Source: Hyalangium versicolor | GTDB lineage: Bacteria > Myxococcota > Myxococcia > Myxococcales > Myxococcaceae | NCBI RefSeq assembly: GCF_020103695.1 | Contig: NZ_JAHXBF010000001.1 | Span: 496,001-560,000 of the forward strand | Reading direction: 5' to 3' | DNA length: 64,000 bases | In this document: in pieces, positions 15,225 to 23,755 of the stretch | Position numbering within the stretch: the first letter of the stretch is position 1 | Layout: every line of letters starts with the position of its first letter | The notes under the pieces: generated by a model | The model's input: the letters and a program-made list of their open reading frames with translations, nothing else | Told to the model about the DNA's origin: nothing | Databases searched by the model: none | Position numbers and translations under genes: made by a program

Positions 15225-17540
15225 ATGATCAATAAATCTGTTGGAGCCGCCGTCATGATGTTGGTGGGCTTCCTGTGGGCGGGAGAAAGCCTCGCGGCGC
15301 CCGCTTCGGGAGCCCAGAGTTCGGGGGCCAATTCGGCCCTCTTCTATATCAACAGCACCTCCTGGGCAGACATCCACTACAAGATCAACAACGGAGGCCA
15401 GGTCAACGTCCGGATGACGCAGACTGGCACCCAGAACCAATACACGGTGACGGGCCTGGCCACGGGCAACGTCGTCACCTACAACTTCACGTATTGGGAC
15501 GCCGCATGTAACTGCGCCTACGACTCCGCCACGGCCACCTATACCCATGGCGCCACGGCGCCTCCTGATGCAGGCACGGGCACGGATGCAGGCACGGGCA
15601 CGGATGCAGGCACGGGCACGGATGCAGGCACGGGCACGGATGCAGGCACGGGCACGGATGCAGGCACGGGCACTCCCGGGGACGGTGGCACCGGCACGGC
15701 TGTTCCGCTGTTCAACAACACCACGGCGCTGGAGGCGCCCCTGGTGGAGAACACCTCCGCGGCGATCATCACGCACGTGGGCGAGCGCGTGCGCGACCGC
15801 CACGCGCGCGAGTCGCAGTTCCAGGCGTACGATCACTTCCTGGGCAAGTACTTCGTCAACCGCACCTTCTACGTCGACATCATCGACCAGGTGGCCAAGG
15901 GCGGTAACACGATTACCGTCAACATGCACACCGTCTATCCTCATGACGGCACGAACTTCCGGGCGTTCTTCCGGGGCATCAACACCGTGGCGGAGTACTT
16001 CCACAACGGCACGTTCACCCGCGTGGACGACTACAACTACACCGCCAGCGTCAACTACAACGCCAAGGAGGGCAGGGCGATCAAGGTTGGCGATCGCATG
16101 GAGATCGAGATCGGTGTCTTCCTGAAGCAGCCGGTGGATGGCCGCTTCAACTACTACTCCGGCGCCTGGCTCTACATCGTGGGCCAGGGCGGCATCGTGC
16201 CCTTCGAGGGCGTGGGCTCGCTGCTGGACTCCTACCCGCTGCCGGAGACGGCGTGGGCGGGTGGCCGGACGACGCAGAACTACCCGTACTCGAACGAGCC
16301 GTCGCAGCGCTTCATGCAGATGGCGCTGAACCTGGCGCCCGTCAACACGCAGGCGTTCGTCGAGGGCCGCCGCATCCACCACACCGACTTCGGTGATGGT
16401 TCGCACTCCGAGTCGGACAACCCGGTGTTCAGCGAGCAGGCGAACAAGCTGGGCAACAGCTACATCGCTCGCTCCTGTGTGGCCTGCCACGTGAACAACG
16501 GCCGAGGCCTGCCCCCGGCCACCAACACCACGCTGACCAACGTCGTGGTCAAGGTGGGCAAGGTCAACGGCACCACGAACGCGCCGGATCCGCAGCTGGG
16601 CTCCAAGCTGCAGCCGCGCGCCGTGAGCGGCACCCCCGAGGCGGATGTGAAGATCACCTCGTGGACGACGACCAACGGCACCTTCTCGGATGGCACGGCC
16701 TACCAGCTGCGCAAGCCCGTCTATGGCTTCACCAACGTCGTCCCCACCAACTACTCGGCGCGCATCACGCCGCAGCTCGTGGGCCTGGGTTTGCTGGAAT
16801 CCGTTCCCGAGAGCTCCATCTTCGCCCTGGCGGATCCCAATGACACGAACGGAGACGGCATCTCCGGCCGCATGAGCACCGTGGTGGATCCCCAGACGGG
16901 CCAGACCCGCCTGGGCCGCTTCGGCTGGAAGGCGAGCCAGGCGCGGGTGCGCCACCAGGTGGCGGATGCCTTCAACGGCGACATGGGTGTCACGACGTCG
17001 GTGTACAAGTCGCTGGACTGCGGCTCGTCCCAGCAGGGCTGCACGGGCACCAGCACGGAGCTGAGCGACTCCGACCTGGACAAGCTCGTCCGCTACATCT
17101 CGCTGCTGGGCGTCAACGCCCGGCGCAGCCTCAACGACACGACGGTGCAGCGCGGAGAGACGCTCTTCAACAGCGCGGGGTGCGCGAAGTGCCACGCCGC
17201 GACGCTGACCACGAGCCCCTACCACCCGAACTCGGAGCTGCGCAGCCAGACGATCCACCCGTACACGGACCTGTTGCTGCACGACATGGGCACGGGCCTG
17301 GCGGACAACCTGCCGGAGGGCACGGCGTCGGGTGCCGAGTGGCGCACCGCTCCGCTGTGGAGCATCGGCCTGACGGCGGGCATCAGCGGCGGTGAGGCCT
17401 ACCTGCACGACGGCCGCGCTCGCAACCTCTCCGAGGCCATCCTCTGGCACGGCGGTGAAGCCGCGGCTGCCCAGCAGTCCTTCGTGAGGATGTCCGCCTC
17501 GGACCGGGATGCGCTGATCAAGTTCGTCCAGTCCCTGTAA
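15225..17540 (+). CDS. Secreted di-heme DUF1111 oxidoreductase with N-terminal carbohydrate-binding-like module
   Basis: The 771-aa protein starts with a Sec signal peptide (MINKSVGAAVMMLVGFLWAG... cleaved after SLAA). Residues about 38-105 form a module of the FYINSTSWADIHYKINNG type, which I associate with beta-glucan-binding CBM56-like domains of bacterial glucanases. A DAGTGT repeat linker follows (about 115-150), then a large domain of the DUF1111/di-heme peroxidase-like family. Two c-type heme sites are visible: CVACH at 418-422 and CAKCH at 653-657. Such proteins are periplasmic or secreted redox enzymes of mostly unknown substrate. Its position before a GH30 glucanase suggests a role on polysaccharide. 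A strong hairpin terminator lies between the two genes. Confidence 0.75.
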   Translation: MINKSVGAAVMMLVGFLWAGESLAAPASGAQSSGANSALFYINSTSWADIHYKINNGGQVNVRMTQTGTQNQYTVTGLATGNVVTYNFTYWDAACNCAYDSATATYTHGATAPPDAGTGTDAGTGTDAGTGTDAGTGTDAGTGTDAGTGTPGDGGTGTAVPLFNNTTALEAPLVENTSAAIITHVGERVRDRHARESQFQAYDHFLGKYFVNRTFYVDIIDQVAKGGNTITVNMHTVYPHDGTNFRAFFRGINTVAEYFHNGTFTRVDDYNYTASVNYNAKEGRAIKVGDRMEIEIGVFLKQPVDGRFNYYSGAWLYIVGQGGIVPFEGVGSLLDSYPLPETAWAGGRTTQNYPYSNEPSQRFMQMALNLAPVNTQAFVEGRRIHHTDFGDGSHSESDNPVFSEQANKLGNSYIARSCVACHVNNGRGLPPATNTTLTNVVVKVGKVNGTTNAPDPQLGSKLQPRAVSGTPEADVKITSWTTTNGTFSDGTAYQLRKPVYGFTNVVPTNYSARITPQLVGLGLLESVPESSIFALADPNDTNGDGISGRMSTVVDPQTGQTRLGRFGWKASQARVRHQVADAFNGDMGVTTSVYKSLDCGSSQQGCTGTSTELSDSDLDKLVRYISLLGVNARRSLNDTTVQRGETLFNSAGCAKCHAATLTTSPYHPNSELRSQTIHPYTDLLLHDMGTGLADNLPEGTASGAEWRTAPLWSIGLTAGISGGEAYLHDGRARNLSEAILWHGGEAAAAQQSFVRMSASDRDALIKFVQSL
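15567..15674 (+). repeat. Six 18-bp tandem repeats encoding a DAGTGT linker
   Basis: GATGCAGGCACGGGCACG occurs six times head to tail, in frame; the last copy ends in ACT and is followed by a degenerate seventh unit. It encodes (Asp-Ala-Gly-Thr-Gly-Thr)6, a flexible linker between the binding module and the di-heme domain. Near-perfect DNA identity between units predicts length variation between strains. Confidence 0.9.
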
Positions 17541-17568
17541 GCAACGAACATCGCTGAAGCAGTACCCG

Positions 17569-17597
17569 GGGGACCGCGTTCACACGCGGTCCCCTTT
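17569..17597 (+). terminator. Rho-independent terminator after the DUF1111 gene
   Basis: A perfect 10-bp stem GGGGACCGCG / CGCGGTCCCC with a six-base loop is followed by TTT. It lies 28 bp after the stop codon and 50 bp before the GH30 ATG, so it should end or attenuate transcription into the glucanase gene. Confidence 0.7.
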
Positions 17598-17648
17598 CGT
17601 TCATGAGTGGTCTCGCCACACCTCCCGTCGAAAAAAGAGGAACCCGAT

Positions 17649-19547
17649 ATGAAGTTGTTGAAGAACACGCTGGGAAGAGTCGCTGCCGTTTCGCTCTCCA
17701 TGGGGATGCTCGCCGGGACGAGTGCCTGGGCGGGGCCCACCGCGCAGGTGGTCTGGACCTCCGAGAAGAACCCGGGGGATGGCGCCTGGTTCAACGGGCC
17801 GATCTCGTTTCCCTATGCGCTGAGCCAGCAGGCCTCGGCCACCTTCACCAACCCCACGAGCACGTCAGCTACGACGATCAGCGTGGACCCCACGGCGCAA
17901 TACCAGACCATCCTGGGTATCGGCACGTCGCTCGAGGAGTCCACGGTCTTCAACCTCGCCCGGATGTCCGCGGCCAAGAGGACGGAGGTGCTCAAGAAGT
18001 TGCTGGATCCGGCGACGGGCTCGGGCATGAACTTCCTGCGCATCACCCTAGGCACGTCCGACTTCACCGGCCGGACGTTCTATACCTACGACGACAGGCC
18101 GTATGGGCAGACGGACACGAGCCTGACGTACTTCTCCATCCAGAAGGATATTGATTACAAGATCGTCTCCACGCTCAAGGAGGCGCTGGCGGTCAATCCC
18201 AACCTGAAGATCTTCGCCAGCCCCTGGAGTCCTCCCGCCTGGATGAAGGACAACCAGAGCCTCATCGGCGGCAAGCTGCTCACCCAGTACATCCCCGTCC
18301 TGGCCACGTACTATCGCAAGGCCCTCCAGGCGTATCAGGCGCAAGGCATCCCCATCTACGCGCTCACCGTGCAGAACGAGCCGCTGTACACCGCGCCCGA
18401 CTATCCCAGCACCAGCATCACCTCGGACCAGGAGCGCCAGCTCATCATCGCCGTGCGCAATGAGCTGAACGCCAATGGCCTGAGCGGGGTGAAGATCTGG
18501 GCTTTTGATCACAACTTCGACTCGGCCGCTTCCTACGTGGCTCCCGTCATGAGCGACGCCACCGCGAACGCGGCGGTGGATGGCATTGCCTTTCACGACT
18601 ATGCCGGCGACCCGAGCGCCATGACCACGGTTCACAACTCCTACCCCAGCAAGAACATGCTGATGACGGAGCGCTCCTGGTGGGGCACTGCGGGTGCGGA
18701 CCGGATGGCGCAGTACTTCCGCAACTGGTCCGTCAGCTACAACGCCTGGGTGACGATGCTCGACAGCACCATCAAGCCCGAGCAGTGGACCGGTACTCCG
18801 GGGCCCACCATGCTCATCCAGAATGCGTATACCTATGACACGTACTGGGCGCTCCCCGAGGTCTACCTCATCGGCCAGTATTCCAAGTACGTGCAGGCGG
18901 GAGCCAAGCGCATCTCCAGCAGCTATGGCTCGAGCACCACCGTGACGAACGTGTCGTTCCTCAACCCGGACAACACCATCGCCTCCGTCATCATCAACCA
19001 GACGGGCTCGAACCAGACGTTCAAGCTCGTCTCGGAAGGGCAGGAGCTCCTCGCCACGATTCCCGCCAAGACGGTGGGCACGTACAAGTGGACGCGTCAG
19101 AGCACCGGCACACCCACCAACCTGCTCGCCAACCCGAGCTTCGAGACTGGCTCCGCGTCGAGCTGGGCCAGTGAGTGGCACAACGCCGCGGTCGCCTACA
19201 AGGTGGACACGGACTATCCGTACCTTGGCTCGTACAAGCTCACCCTCTTCGAGGTGGGGGCCTACCAGCAACTGCTCGGGCAGTCCCTGAGCGTGTCCAA
19301 TGGCACGTACACCGCCAGCGTGTACGTGCGCTCCGGTGGCGGGCAGAACGTGCTGCGCCTGTATGCGAAGAACTACGGCGGGGCGGAGAAGACCGCCGAG
19401 ATCGGCTCGGGCGTCGTCACCAACTACACCAAGTACACGATCTCCGGCATCCAGGTGACCAACGGCACCATCGAGATCGGTATCTGGGCGGACGCCAATG
19501 CGAACAACTGGGCCGCGTTCGACAACTTCGAGCTGGTGAAGAACTAG
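17649..19547 (+). CDS. Secreted GH30-family glycoside hydrolase (glucosylceramidase/beta-1,6-glucanase type) with C-terminal CBM
   Basis: The ATG at 17649 is chosen over an earlier in-frame start because AGAGGA lies eight bases before it and a signal peptide (MKLLKNTLGRVAAVSLSMGMLAGTSAWA) follows. The 632-aa product has the GH30 (beta/alpha)8 pattern, with IGTSLEESTVFNL near the start, FASPWSPPAWMK at about 190, acid/base Glu244 in TVQNEP and nucleophile Glu341 in LMTERSWW. A C-terminal module from about residue 490 (NLLANPSFETGSASSW...AFDNFEL) is a CBM4/9/16-like jelly roll. GH30 enzymes with this TERSWW signature commonly cleave beta-1,6-glucan or glucosides, fitting attack on fungal walls; the exact substrate is not proven. 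Its own promoter is unclear. Confidence 0.85.
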   Translation: MKLLKNTLGRVAAVSLSMGMLAGTSAWAGPTAQVVWTSEKNPGDGAWFNGPISFPYALSQQASATFTNPTSTSATTISVDPTAQYQTILGIGTSLEESTVFNLARMSAAKRTEVLKKLLDPATGSGMNFLRITLGTSDFTGRTFYTYDDRPYGQTDTSLTYFSIQKDIDYKIVSTLKEALAVNPNLKIFASPWSPPAWMKDNQSLIGGKLLTQYIPVLATYYRKALQAYQAQGIPIYALTVQNEPLYTAPDYPSTSITSDQERQLIIAVRNELNANGLSGVKIWAFDHNFDSAASYVAPVMSDATANAAVDGIAFHDYAGDPSAMTTVHNSYPSKNMLMTERSWWGTAGADRMAQYFRNWSVSYNAWVTMLDSTIKPEQWTGTPGPTMLIQNAYTYDTYWALPEVYLIGQYSKYVQAGAKRISSSYGSSTTVTNVSFLNPDNTIASVIINQTGSNQTFKLVSEGQELLATIPAKTVGTYKWTRQSTGTPTNLLANPSFETGSASSWASEWHNAAVAYKVDTDYPYLGSYKLTLFEVGAYQQLLGQSLSVSNGTYTASVYVRSGGGQNVLRLYAKNYGGAEKTAEIGSGVVTNYTKYTISGIQVTNGTIEIGIWADANANNWAAFDNFELVKN

Positions 19548-19560
19548 CGATCCAGGCTGT

Positions 19561-19591
19561 CCCGCTGTCGCAGTGAAGCGCGGTCAGCGGG
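19561..19591. terminator. Weak hairpin between convergent GH30 and nagA
   Basis: CCCGCTG and CAGCGGG form a 7-bp inverted repeat around a 17-base loop in the 51-bp gap between the two converging genes. There is no T tract on either side, so termination here is only a possibility. Confidence 0.3.
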
Positions 19592-19598
19592 CAGTGGT

Positions 19599-20762
19599 TC
19601 AGTACCACTGCTCCTGACCCGCCACCCAGGTCGCCAGGACCGAGAGCTCCGGGGTGAGCAGCGTGAGGTCCGCGCGATAGCCCGGCGCCAACCGGCCCAG
19701 CTGGGCCTCCAGCCCGAGATAGGTGGCGGGGTAGAGCGATGCCATGCGCAGGCTCTCCTCCACGCTCAGGCCGAGCAGGCGGATGCAGTTGCGCACCGCC
19801 GTCACCATGTCGAGATCGCTCCCCGCCAGGGTTCCGTTCTCGGTCACCAGCTTCCCGTTGCCGCGCAGGATCTTCCGGCCGTAGAGCATGAACGAGGTGT
19901 CGTCCGAGCCCACCGGTGGCATGGCATCCGTGACCAGGATCACCTTGCCGGTTGGCTTGACCTTCAAGAGCAGGCGCATCAGCGCCGGGTGGACATGGAC
20001 GCCGTCGGCGATGATGCTGCACCACGCCTCGTCACTGCTGAAGGCGGCCACGACGGGACCCGGCTGGCGGTTCTGCACCGGCGGCATGGCGTTGAACAGG
20101 TGGGTGAAGCCTCGGACTCCCGCGGCCACGGCCTCGTTCGTCCGCTCGAACGTTGCCGCCGTATGCCCCGCCGAGACCACCACGCCCGCCGCGGCAAGGC
20201 GACCGATCGAGGCGTCGTCCACGCGCTCCGGCGCCACCGTCATCAACAGGCGCCCTCCCTTGCTGACGATGCGCTTCGACAGCGCCGTCAGGTACTCGAT
20301 GTCGTGGGACTCGGGCGCGCGGATGAAGCGAGGCTCGTGCACGCCTGGACGCTCACTGCTCAGGAACGGGCCTTCCAGGTGGAGACCCAGGATGCCGCTG
20401 GCAGGCCGGGCCATCAGCTCCACCACGGCGTCGCAGGCCCTGCGCATCTGGCTCTGCTCATCGGTGATGAAGGTGGGCAACAGCCCCGTCGTTCCCGTGC
20501 GCCTCAGCGCCGCCGCGATGGCCAGCGCTCCCTCGGGGGTAGGCGTCTCGTTGAACAGCACGCCCCCGGCGCCGTTGACCTGCGCGTCGATGAAGCCCGG
20601 TGCCAGCAGCGCGCCTTCGGGCAACCGGACGGTCTGGGCATCAGTGGGCACATTCGACGTGGGCACCACGCCGACGATGCGTTCCCCTTCGAGAACGAGT
20701 CCATGCCCTTCGAGGATGCGCTCGCCTGTGAAGAGGCGCGCGCCCATCAAGACCCGTTTCAT
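19599..20762 (-). CDS. nagA: N-acetylglucosamine-6-phosphate deacetylase
   Basis: NagA removes acetate from GlcNAc-6-P in the cytoplasm. The 387-aa protein shows the family signatures in order: PGFIDAQVNGAGGVLFNE near residue 55-72, LHLEGPFLS near 127, SAGHTAA and HLFNAMPP in the metal/substrate site, and VTDAMPP with the expected catalytic Asp. It is close to the usual length (380-390). The ATG at 20762 overlaps the upstream nagB stop by one base (TGATG), while a longer in-frame extension runs back through nagB and is discarded. It is the last gene of a nagR-nagB-nagA operon whose order matches GlcNAc clusters of Pseudomonas and other proteobacteria. Confidence 0.93.
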   Translation of the reverse strand: MKRVLMGARLFTGERILEGHGLVLEGERIVGVVPTSNVPTDAQTVRLPEGALLAPGFIDAQVNGAGGVLFNETPTPEGALAIAAALRRTGTTGLLPTFITDEQSQMRRACDAVVELMARPASGILGLHLEGPFLSSERPGVHEPRFIRAPESHDIEYLTALSKRIVSKGGRLLMTVAPERVDDASIGRLAAAGVVVSAGHTAATFERTNEAVAAGVRGFTHLFNAMPPVQNRQPGPVVAAFSSDEAWCSIIADGVHVHPALMRLLLKVKPTGKVILVTDAMPPVGSDDTSFMLYGRKILRGNGKLVTENGTLAGSDLDMVTAVRNCIRLLGLSVEESLRMASLYPATYLGLEAQLGRLAPGYRADLTLLTPELSVLATWVAGQEQWY

Positions 20763-21802
20763 CACACAGTCTCCGTCACCTTCCGGAGGTGCGCGGGGGC
20801 GTCGGGATTGAGCTTGCGCGCCGCCGCCAGCCGATGCACCGCCATGTAGAAGCTCTGGACCTGGCACAGGGGCGCGATCGCGCTCGGCACATGGGGCACC
20901 GTCGGCAGCGGCTCGCTGCCGGGCACAGGGAGCACCGAGCGGACATTCGCCCCCAATTCCACCAACTGGCGCACGACGTGGCGCGTGCTCTCGGCCGAGC
21001 TGTCCTCCTGGCCCAGTGCGAGGATGGGGAATCCGGGGCCGACCAGGGCCAGCGGGCCGTGGAGCACCTCGGCTGTGCTGAAGGCCTCGGCGTGCAGCCG
21101 GCTGGTCTCCTTGAACTTCAGGGCCATCTCCAACGCGGCCCCGAGGCCTACGCCGCGCCCGAGCACGAACAAATTGTGGGCCTCGGCGAGCGGCGCGAGC
21201 GCCGGCCACCAGTCGAGTTCACGCGCGGCGTCCAGCGCCTCCGGCAACCGGGACACCGCGTCGCGCAGGCCCTCGTCGCCCGACCAGTGCGCCACCAACT
21301 GCAGGAACGAGAGGCCGGAAGCCAGATAGGACTTCGTGGCGGCGACGCTCTTCTCCGGGCCCGCGCACAGGGGCATGCCGATGTCACACAGCTCGTACAG
21401 CGGAGACTGCACGCTGTTGATGAAGCCGACGACCAGTGCGCCACCCTTGCGAGCCTGCTCCGTCAGCCGCAGGAGATCGGGGCTGCGGCCCGACTGGGAG
21501 ATGGCGATGAAGAGCGAGTCCTTCAGGTTGAGGCCCTGGGTGTTGTAGACCGACGCCACGCTCGGTCCCATGGAGGCGACCGCGCACCCCAGCGTCGTCT
21601 CGATCAGGTACTTGCCGTAGTGGGCCGCATGATCGGAGCTGCCGCGGGCACAGGTGACGACGAAGCGCGGGGGCCTTCGGCGCAGGCGTTCACCGAGCTC
21701 GGCGAAGGATCCGCCGACATCCCGGATCTGCATGCGAGCCGCTTCCGCTGCCTGCATGGCCTCGTGCGCCATGGCAGGGGAGGGCACAGTGCCAACGTTC
21801 AT
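20762..21802 (-). CDS. nagB: SIS-type glucosamine-6-phosphate deaminase (NagB-II)
   Basis: This 346-aa protein has two SIS sugar-isomerase domains like the C-terminal half of GlmS, but no glutaminase domain. The first SIS domain carries CARGSSDHAAHYGKYLIE near residue 50 and ISQSGRSPDLL near 100; the second has LGRGVGLGAALEMALKFKE and AEVLHGP around 220-250. Such stand-alone proteins act as NagB-II deaminases, converting GlcN-6-P to fructose-6-P and ammonia, in clusters lacking classical NagB. Start and stop both overlap the neighbouring genes (ATGA with nagR, TGATG with nagA). Annotation pipelines may call it agaS or a GlmS-like aminotransferase; context favours deaminase. Confidence 0.88.
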   Translation of the reverse strand: MNVGTVPSPAMAHEAMQAAEAARMQIRDVGGSFAELGERLRRRPPRFVVTCARGSSDHAAHYGKYLIETTLGCAVASMGPSVASVYNTQGLNLKDSLFIAISQSGRSPDLLRLTEQARKGGALVVGFINSVQSPLYELCDIGMPLCAGPEKSVAATKSYLASGLSFLQLVAHWSGDEGLRDAVSRLPEALDAARELDWWPALAPLAEAHNLFVLGRGVGLGAALEMALKFKETSRLHAEAFSTAEVLHGPLALVGPGFPILALGQEDSSAESTRHVVRQLVELGANVRSVLPVPGSEPLPTVPHVPSAIAPLCQVQSFYMAVHRLAAARKLNPDAPAHLRKVTETV

Positions 21803-22590
21803 GATCCCACCTCATGCGGCTTGTTGCCGCCAGCCATGTTCAGCTCCACCACGAAGTCGTAGGCGTCCCCTCGGTACTGGGAGCGAACGAACTCCAGGGG
21901 AGTGCCGTCCTCGAGCAGGGTCCGACGCTCGATGTAGAGCGCCGCTGCGCCTTCGACCATGTCGAGCTGCTCGGCCTGCTCGGCCGGCAACTTGATCGCC
22001 GTCAGACGCTGCAGGGCGCGGAAGGGGTTGAAGCCCCGGCGCCGCAGCACCTCATAAAGGGAGCCCTCCACCTCGGTGGGATCGGGCAGGAAGCGGGTGG
22101 GGACCACCGCCAGCTCCAGCGCCATGGGGACGCTATTCGCCGTGCGCAGACGCTGCAGCCGGCTGACGAGGACGCCAGGGCTGAGGCCCAGGGCCAGCGT
22201 CTCCTCGGGCGTGGCGACCGTCACCTTGCGGTACAGCCACGTCGAGCCCGCGGTCATTCCGCGCGCGCTCATGTCCTCGGAGAAGCTCGTCAACGTGGAC
22301 AAGCGCTGCTCCACATAGGGGTTGCGATTCACGAAGGTGCCGGCACCCTGGCGCTGGAGCAGCAGCCCCTCGTCCAGGAGCTCTTTCAGCGCCTTGCGCA
22401 CGGTGACCCGAGAGACGTCCAGGCGCTCCGCCAACTCGCGCTCGCTGGGCAGAGCGTCCTGATGGCCGAACGTGCCACCGACGATCATGCTCTTCAGGTA
22501 TCGCGCCAGCTGGAGGTAGAGCGGCAACGGTAGGGCGCTCGAAAGGGCCCCCCTGTCGAGCGCTTCTGCTCCGCTCACGTGGGTAGACAT
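21799..22590 (-). CDS. nagR: GntR/HutC-family regulator of GlcNAc genes (NagR/DasR/NagQ type)
   Basis: The 263-aa product has an N-terminal winged helix (PSERELAERLDVSRVTVRKALKELLDEGLL, about 50-80) and a C-terminal UTRA ligand domain (SARGMTAGS, YIERRTLLEDGTPLEFVRSQYRGD), the layout of DasR/YvoA/NagQ, which release DNA when they bind GlcN-6-P or GlcNAc-6-P. The ATG at 22590 is preferred to a GTG at 22623 because a -10 box on this strand lies at 22625-22630. It is the first gene of the nagR-nagB-nagA operon and should control both it and the divergent murQ operon through TGGTATC sites at both promoters. Confidence 0.88.
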   Translation of the reverse strand: MSTHVSGAEALDRGALSSALPLPLYLQLARYLKSMIVGGTFGHQDALPSERELAERLDVSRVTVRKALKELLDEGLLLQRQGAGTFVNRNPYVEQRLSTLTSFSEDMSARGMTAGSTWLYRKVTVATPEETLALGLSPGVLVSRLQRLRTANSVPMALELAVVPTRFLPDPTEVEGSLYEVLRRRGFNPFRALQRLTAIKLPAEQAEQLDMVEGAAALYIERRTLLEDGTPLEFVRSQYRGDAYDFVVELNMAGGNKPHEVGS

Positions 22591-22624
22591 GGCTCCGGGT
22601 TCCTCAGCGTGGAGTACGACCACT

Positions 22625-22652
22625 ATGATACCAATCTAGTGCCATGACGCAA
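22625..22652 (-). promoter_or_regulatory. Promoter of the nagR-nagB-nagA operon with embedded operator half-site
   Basis: On the - strand TTGCGT and TATCAT are 16 bases apart, giving a start near 22618 and a leader of about 28 nt before nagR. The motif ATTGGTATC (22627-22635) overlaps the -10 box, so a bound GntR regulator would block it. Confidence 0.5.
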
Positions 22653-22672
22653 CACTAAATAATCATCCCTGG

Positions 22673-22680
22673 GTGGTATT
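22673..22680 (+). promoter_or_regulatory. Additional TGGTATT half-site in the divergent region
   Basis: GTGGTATT between the two promoters resembles the operator half-sites at both -10 boxes. It has no clear inverted partner at the usual distance. It may be an auxiliary contact or chance. Confidence 0.25.
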
Positions 22681-22768
22681 TCGAGATCTAATATCATGAA
22701 ATTACTGGGTTATTTTTAGGTGCTCAGGAATACCCCGAACTCCGCGATCCACTCTTGCCAATTTTCCA

Positions 22769-22796
22769 TTGAAAGCAGGTGACATACTGGTATCTT
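22769..22796 (+). promoter_or_regulatory. Promoter of the murQ-nagF-nagE operon
   Basis: TTGAAA (22769-22774) and TATCTT (22791-22796) are 16 bases apart, predicting a start near 22803 and a 35-nt leader before murQ. ACTGGTATC covers the -10 box in the same register as the nagR promoter on the other strand. Confidence 0.5.
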
Positions 22797-22820
22797 GCGC
22801 CAGACCAATTTAATACCAGT
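22786..22820 (+). promoter_or_regulatory. GntR/DasR-type operator region before murQ
   Basis: A perfect 8-bp inverted repeat ACTGGTAT / ATACCAGT with a 19-base spacer also contains AGACCAAT at 22802-22809. DasR/NagR-type proteins bind palindromes built from ACTGGT-like and ACCAGT-like halves, normally with almost no spacer, so the arrangement here is stretched. It overlaps the -10 box and predicted start site. Confidence 0.45.
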
Positions 22821-22837
22821 GGTCGAGGTGAGAGTTC

Positions 22838-23755
22838 ATGGCAAAGGACACGGAGGAGGCGGCCCAGCGGTTCCAGGGGTTGGACACCTGGCGCACGTCG
22901 GAGCTCCTCGAAGCGCTGTGGAGCAGCCAGTCGCGCGCGGCGGCGGCCTGCCTCTCGGCGTTGCCAGTGCTCGGGAAGGGCGTGGACGCAGCGGCCGAGC
23001 GGCTGTCCTCGGGGCGCGGGCGGCTGGTCTACTCGGGAGCGGGGTCCTCGGGCCTGCTCGCGGCGCTGGATGCCTGTGAGCTCGGGCCTACCTTTGGATG
23101 GCCCACCTCCCGCCTCTCCATCCTGCTGGCCGGTGGGCTCGATCTGGCGCGCGGAATCGACGGCGGTGCCGAGGACGATGAGGGTGCGGGCCGTTCCCGG
23201 ATTCGCGACCTCCGGCCCGGCCCCGAGGATGTGGTCGTGGGCGTCTCCGCGAGCGGGAACAGCGTGTTCACGGTGGGGATCGTGGATGAGGCCCGGCGTC
23301 ACGGTGCCTTGACCCTGGCCATCTCCAGTCTGGCGGACGCTCCGCTCGTCCGGGCCGCTGAGTATGGGGTGGTCGTTCCCACGGGCGCGGAGGTGCTCGC
23401 AGGCTCCACCCGGCTCGGAGCAGGGACGGCTCAGAAGGTGATGCTCAACCTGTTCTCGACGGCCGTGATGGTCCGCCTGGGGCTCGTCTTCGACAACCTG
23501 ATGTGCAACGTGCAGCCCGAGAACGCGAAGCTGCGGCAGCGCTGCGCCAGCATCATCTCTCGCATCGCCGGGGTCGGAGAGGATGCAGCCGCGAAGGCGC
23601 TCGATCGCTATGGCGACATCAAGCGCGCCGTCCTGGGGCTCGCGGGGCTCTCCGAGAACGAAGTGGATGCCACTCTGACCCGCGCTGGAGGTAATCTGCG
23701 CGTCGCTCTCTCGACTCTCGCGCCCCGGGGGGACCGCGGTCCATGTCCACGCTGA
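22838..23755 (+). CDS. murQ: N-acetylmuramic acid 6-phosphate etherase
   Basis: MurQ cleaves the lactyl ether of MurNAc-6-P to give GlcNAc-6-P and D-lactate, feeding peptidoglycan sugars into the nag pathway. The 305-aa protein has the SIS fold with YSGAGSSGLLAALDA followed by Glu81 in the ACELGPTFG motif (equivalent to the catalytic region of E. coli MurQ), LLAGG near residue 104, and VGVSASGNSVFTVGIVDEARRHGA near 135. The C-terminal UBA-like helices (KALDRYGDIKRAVL) are also typical. It begins the PTS operon, and its last 13 bases overlap nagF, implying coupling. Its presence suggests that the PTS also brings in MurNAc, or that recycled MurNAc-6-P is used. Confidence 0.9.
   Translation: MAKDTEEAAQRFQGLDTWRTSELLEALWSSQSRAAAACLSALPVLGKGVDAAAERLSSGRGRLVYSGAGSSGLLAALDACELGPTFGWPTSRLSILLAGGLDLARGIDGGAEDDEGAGRSRIRDLRPGPEDVVVGVSASGNSVFTVGIVDEARRHGALTLAISSLADAPLVRAAEYGVVVPTGAEVLAGSTRLGAGTAQKVMLNLFSTAVMVRLGLVFDNLMCNVQPENAKLRQRCASIISRIAGVGEDAAAKALDRYGDIKRAVLGLAGLSENEVDATLTRAGGNLRVALSTLAPRGDRGPCPR

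Noticed and set aside
15567..15674. Tandem repeats considered as a CRISPR-like array
   Set aside because: Units are 18 bp, contiguous without spacers, in frame and encode a linker peptide.
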